Shown here piece after piece: positions 58,976 to 64,000 of a stretch of DNA of 64,000 nt. A model generated the notes under the pieces. The model was not told the origin of the DNA. It made no database searches and saw nothing but the letters and a program-made list of their open reading frames with translations. Position 1 is the stretch's first letter; the number at the start of each line of letters is the position of its first letter. This stretch comes from Nematostella vectensis (Eukaryota; Cnidaria; Anthozoa; Actiniaria; Edwardsiidae), in NCBI RefSeq assembly GCF_932526225.1, contig NC_064041.1, forward strand, positions 16,303,888-16,367,887, given 5' to 3'. The position numbers were made by a program, and so were the translations under genes.

Positions 58976-61900
58976 CTATCTTTTCTTCAGGGGGAAGCCA
59001 GGTTTGGTTTGTTTTTCCCTCGGGGGTGGGGGTACAGCTCTGGGGTGCTTCAGCTCAATGGCTTTGGACAGGATTGAGTGAATGTCGATATCAGGATAGT
59101 TCTACGGAAAGACAAAAGCGGTGATCAGATGAATAGAATATTAGAATCTCTCGGCCGTCTATATTAATGGGAAGTTAGCAAGGCCAACGCCGCCATTTCA
59201 TTCTCCCGAATCGCACAAAATATCCATTTCTACCAGTACATTCAAGAGAGCTGAGCTAAGTTGCTTTCTCTTTATGGTTGGTATGTTATGGTTGGTTTGC
59301 TTGTAAATATAACTTTATATCTTAAATGCAAACAACAGCAAAGGAGTCGTTGATCAACATTCTTTAAAGGAATATAAGTTTGACTATAAGCACTAATTTC
59401 AGCCCCCACATGCACACTTGCAGCATAAATAATAAAAACTCCAAATTTCTGTGAAACAATCTTTATCCAAGTACCTCATTCGCCCTTATTCTTTAAAATA
59501 ATTTTACTACATTTTATGTTTTTATTATTGCTGAGGATGGTACCACATCAACAACACAAACGACACAACAAGAACTAAGACAGAAAAAAACTGATGTTTT
59601 TCCAGGTTCTCAAAACTGCAATACTTATTATAGTCACCTGAAGAAGTTTCATGCTTGTCACAAAATCACCCTTGAGCAAGTCATTTCGTATGACCCTGAA
59701 AAGAAACAGAGAAAGTTTATTCATTGTAATAAACTCGATTTCCCTGAACTTTAACAGACTCTCACATACATGTGCATGGCACAACAGACGAAGATCAAAA
59801 ACTCAAATCTCCTCTCATCAGCAAATAGCGAGTCCCACACTCTGATCACATCTAAAGAAAATCAAATATAAGTGTAAGAATTTAAAATTAATCAAATTTC
59901 TCTTATACAATATGTGTTGTGTATGTAAACAATCTACACAAGAAGATGCAAAATTGTCAACTCTGCCTTGTACACTGTTATACTCACTACAGTATGTGCG
60001 GGTGACATCAGTAAAAGAAAAAACGAAAAAAAAGTTGACAGCAACGCAAATGACAACAGCCAAAAAGATTTCAGCACCTTTTTTCAAACTAGAACATGAA
60101 AACTCTAAGTTTCACATTCTATCGAGGACTGGAATATGTGAGATGAAAAGCAGACATATTTCATTGTTTGCATTGTTAGAAATAAGGTTCTAGGCTAGTC
60201 TATACTTTTTGGGTTATAAAAACAAAACAAATGATCAAAACTAGTTGAGAATTCAGAACTATTATCACGAAAGCAATTCGGGGTTCTCTCCCTACCATTT
60301 CACTGTAGTTGCATATTTTAATATTCTGACTTAAAAGTTTCAAAATAAAACAGGTCTAGGGTCACTACCTGGTAGGGGGAATTCCTGTGATAACATCAAT
60401 GTCAGCCATCTAAAGCTGTAAAACTGTGGCTTCATTTGTTGTTTTTCCTATAAAAAATGAAATGAATGAAATAAAGAAAAAAGTTAAACTGGTTTATTGA
60501 TGTGTCAATGTGTAAAGCTTGTAAATGAGCTAATTCTGGACACAAAAACTCAAAGCAGAAAAACTGGAAATACAGGAAAAAGAGACTTAGATTTAAAGTT
60601 TACCAGCGATATCCACAGTTCCAAGTCTCTCTCTTTAATCAAGTTCAAAACATTCTGCATCATGCTACCTACAGGAAAAAACATGAATCTAGTCAGTAAC
60701 AACAGCAACCATAGGTTTACATTTGAAAAAAAAAATAAAAAAAACCTTTTGCCAGTCAATAAGAAAGGGCACACTTTTTGGTGGTCAATGGGGGACTTCT
60801 CACACCTCGGTGGTCACTTATATCTTTATTTGGTCAAGTACAGATTTCAACTTAAAAGCCCACTTAGAGGACCCTTATCAACCATTATCAAAAACGCCAC
60901 TTCTCCAAACCCAATACCATTATAATAGTTAGAGTAGGAAAACTACAGGCCAGGTGTATTATAACTAGGAGGTCTGCGTAGATATTTTTCCCTATCCTTT
61001 TAGCAATCTTGTTTATTGTAATGAGTTCTATCCACTGCTAAAAATGTTGGATGTTTACTGACCAATCCCTGTGGCAGACTCGTCCAAGCTCTTGATGAAG
61101 TTGTCTCTTATCTCTGACATGAGGTTTGTGAAGCAGAAAAAAGCATCTGCCTCTGCATGTTCTAAAAAAAGCAAATGATAAAAGACAAACTTTTAAATAA
61201 CGAGCTTATACAGCTTCCCCTTTCTTTGGACATCATTTAAAGCGATTTCAGATAGTTTTGACCAGAAGTTGTACCAATGATCAGATAAAAAAAATTATGA
61301 GAAATATTTATATAAACTCTTTCCAGACCAGAGTGTACCTAAGATTTCGAATAATTCTAACAAGAATTTATACCAGATTTCAAATCAGTAGAATTTAATG
61401 AGAAACCTTTTTGGCCAAAGGTTTAAAAAAGGTTTTTCACAACCACTCTATCTCCTGATCAGGATTGCTTTTCCCCCTTAGTACCTTGCCAGTCAGGACT
61501 GGGATGTGAAGCCAGCACATAATATAGTGGACCCAGGATTTCATTCATGCCCTGAAAAAAAAGGTGTGAACCATCTAAAAACTTTAAGGTACAGTCTACT
61601 CTATGCAGCAGTGTGACTGACACCAATACGATGGTATGTATATAATGGGGGGGTGCCCTTTCTAGAGGGGGATGGAGTTTGGCTTGCCTTCCCCCTAACA
61701 AATACTCAAAGGGAAGGCACTTTTGTAATACAGCTGTATATAGCTATTATTTCCCTTGTTTAAACTTACCTGAACATAAGCAATTCCAGGGTTTAATTTT
61801 GCATACACAAACAGGATTCTTTCAACAACCTATACAGATATAATAATGATTATAAAAGAGCTATACAGACATTGCATAAGCTATCCACGTCTGCCTACAC

Positions 61901-63715
61901 AATAGAAATTTGATGAGTTTCATGGTACTTTTTAATAGAAGAACTGCCATTTGACAACTGCACGATTCACTTACCTCCCAGTGTGCCTCTTGTCCTTCTT
62001 CTAAGACATTGTACTCCTCTGTTGCTATTTTTTTAGACGTGGTGACCTGCCAAATGAAGTACACAAAAATTAATTAAAAAATCAAATTAGCAGCTAAATT
62101 GCAAAATTAAGAGAGTGCAGATACTATGTGGCCAAGTCGAAGGCATACAACGTATCTCAGGAAGCCACCAACACAGCTTAAAGATTAAATCGTTTGTTGT
62201 TGAAGAAGGAGGAAAACTAGGGGCCTAATGAACAACCCTCTGGACAACAGCAAGCACCAACAAACTCAACTAACATCATAACCAGGAATCAAACCTGCAT
62301 AGCAATGCTGTCAACGGTGCCACCAACGGCAAGCACCAACAAACTCAACTAAGATCATAACCAGGAATCAAACCTGCATAGCAATGCTGTCAATGGTGCC
62401 ACCAATGCCAAGCACCAACAAACCCAACTAAGATCATAACCAGGAATCAAACCTGCATAGCAATGCTGTCAACGGTGCCACCAATGGCAAGCACCAACAA
62501 ACTCAACTAACATCATAACCAGGAATCAAACCTGCATAGCAATGCTGACAACGATGCCACCAACGGCAAGCACCAACAAACTCAACTAACATCATAACCA
62601 GGAATCAAACCTGCATAGCAATGCTGACAACGGTGCCACCAACGGCAAGCACCAACAAACCCAACTAACATCATAACCAGGAATCAAACCTGCATAGCAA
62701 TGCTGTCAACGGTGCCACCAACGGCAAGCACCAAAAAACTCAACTAACATCATAACCAGGAATCAAACCTGCATAGCAATGCTCTGCCAACCATGCCATT
62801 AATGCTACCCTCAATTTAAGCCATCATGGCCATTTCTAAAAGCATTGCTTTATTGAAAACTATGTTTGGTAGTTTTAAACAGATTGGACAAGCAGGCTGG
62901 TTCTCACTATTGTTTTTATTATGTTTGGATTCTCACTGAGAAGCAACCACAAGAGAATGCATTTGTAATTGAGCTTGTGTTTAACTAATTACCATCTGTG
63001 CTTCAGCTTTTGTTTGAGCGATGATCATTTGTGTTGTACTTGTATCTGAGCGATTATCATTTGTATTGCGTTTGTTTGTGTTTGTGTTTTGTCTTGTTTT
63101 ATGTGCTGATTTTTGGAAAGTAATGCAATCACATCTGCACATGATACCGGAAGCCCTGATAACAATCTCATGGAGAAGAAACAAGCATGCCCTCACATTT
63201 GTTATTCCAACTCTGCTAGTATTCACATGAGAAGCCTCTAAATGCTGGCTTTGTACACGCTTCCTCAGAGTTTCAAAATCTTTATTTTCACCTGTTAAGA
63301 AAAATAAACACTTAACTTCACTAAAAAAAGATATCACAGTAACTACAATAACAGTTAGCTGTAGTCCACCATCCAGCATGTACATACCTATAACATCCTC
63401 ACAGGGGTATTTTGTCGCCACTTGGAAAAATGAGATATCTGGACAGAGCCTCCTATAGGGAGATAACAATACAGTTCAACGAGTTGCATTCAAGTAAGCA
63501 TGAGAAAGGTTTGGTCATGTGATCTTCATAACAACTGTGTAACCGGACCTGCTTGTATGCCATACAAGCTGGGGTTTTAATTTCAGTCAGGATCACATTG
63601 AATCACATGACTTGTCTGTTACATAACAGTACCTGCAGTCTTTATCTATTTGTAAAAGAACTTCATTATCCTTGAAATAACCAAGCCATCTGCTATCTGG
63701 GTTAGGGTTCAAAGG
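58976..63715 (-). CDS. TBC1D13: TBC1D13-like Rab GTPase-activating protein, 3' part
   Basis: Rab GAP; mammalian TBC1D13 has been described as a Rab35 GAP. Exons on the minus strand: 63715-63633, 63452-63388, 63291-63197, 62046-61975, 61829-61770, 61551-61485, 61161-61063, 60668-60604, 60447-60369, 59851-59770, 59695-59638, 59101-58976; GT/AG borders, continuous frame, 316 residues here. The 5' exons lie beyond the window, roughly the first 100 residues judged against the 400-residue human protein. Motifs: PLNPNPDSRWLGYFKDNEVL; the IxxDxxR arginine finger (IDKDCRR); RRLCPDISFFQ; EEGQEAHWEVVERILFVYAK; the YxQ glutamine finger (YVQGMNEILGPLYYV); EHAEADAFFCFTNLMSEIRD; PQFYSFRWLTLMLSQEF; VIRVWDSLFADE; then MKLLQNYPDIDI. 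Both catalytic fingers are present. The C-terminal tail (PPPPREKQTKPGFPLKKR) is lineage-specific. Between residues for GITN and VTTSKK the human linker is longer, so a small exon may be missed at 62050-63190. Confidence 0.93.
62230..62785. repeat. 79-bp minisatellite in TBC1D13-like intron
   Basis: About seven copies with CAAGCACCAACAAACTCAAC, ATCATAACCAGGAATCAAAC and CTGCATAGCAATGCTGTCAA. Single-base differences only. Confidence 0.95.
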
Positions 63716-63854
63716 CTGCAGCAAAAATGGGGAACATATTGATGTTGCAGACAACACATATATTGCATGGGAGAGGTTTAAGCGAAACAGAAAGACACTA
63801 GATATTCACAGCTCTTGTGGGGAAGGGTTGAGGCTACTGGGGAGAAGGGCAGAG

Positions 63855-64000
63855 GTATGTGGTGGTGGTGGTGGTGGTGGGGGGAAATACCTGGTAGGGA
63901 GGGGTGGAAAAAAACTCTTTTTTGGGGGGAGGGGGTGGGAATACCTGGTGGGGAGGGGTGGGAATACCTGGTGGGGAGGGAATTCCTGGTAGGGAGGGGT
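63855..64000. repeat. G-rich AATACCTGGTGGGGAGGGG array at window edge
   Basis: A (GGT)n stretch followed by four or more short units of ACCTGGTRGGGAGGGG, truncated by the window end, in an intron of the TBC1D13-like gene. Confidence 0.85.

Noticed and set aside
62981-63469. 162-residue minus-strand frame in TBC1D13-like gene
   Set aside because: It runs through donor 63197 and acceptor sites into intron; only 63452-63388 and 63291-63197 match the family.

Overview
This window is intron-rich animal genomic DNA, packed with minisatellites and microsatellites. Complete laminin-type short arms, long repeat-filled introns, small MITE-like elements and many poly(G)/poly(C) tracts suggest an invertebrate, probably a cnidarian (anthozoan) or other early-branching metazoan. 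The species cannot be fixed from the sequence alone. I see no rRNA, tRNA, CRISPR array or viral gene.

Five spliced genes could be built exon by exon with GT/AG junctions and matching phases. (1) Minus strand 16564-2161, 14 exons: a laminin-type chain of 1816 residues with the order signal peptide, LN, LE repeats, L4b (also called LF), LE, L4a, LE, coiled coil, and no LG domains. (2) Plus strand 17412-20134, 5 exons: an NDUFAF3-like mitochondrial complex I assembly factor of 168 residues. (3) Plus strand 21873-39721, 17 exons: a full laminin gamma chain of 1623 residues with a near-intact nidogen-binding motif. (4) Minus strand 53428-44057, 8 exons: an NPDC1-like type I membrane protein of 418 residues. 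(5) Minus strand 63715-58976, the last 12 exons of a TBC1D13-like Rab GAP; its 5' end lies outside the window.

The two laminin chains diverge from a roughly 5 kb interval that holds the NDUFAF3-like gene. Laminins work as alpha/beta/gamma coiled-coil trimers in basement membrane, so the pair may be a small extracellular-matrix cluster. Whether the two chains assemble together is unknown.

The most striking property is structural. Many tandem arrays begin exactly at a splice junction and repeat the last or first bases of the exon together with its donor or acceptor. This occurs at about nine donors and three or four acceptors in three genes, leaving chains of decoy splice sites inside introns. 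The second notable point is the hybrid laminin: a beta-type L4b domain and a gamma/alpha-type L4a domain in one LG-less chain. Regions 39722-44056 and 53429-58975 appear intergenic and hold repeats, MITE-like elements and homopolymer tracts, plus one unassigned 64-residue open frame at 57712-57906.
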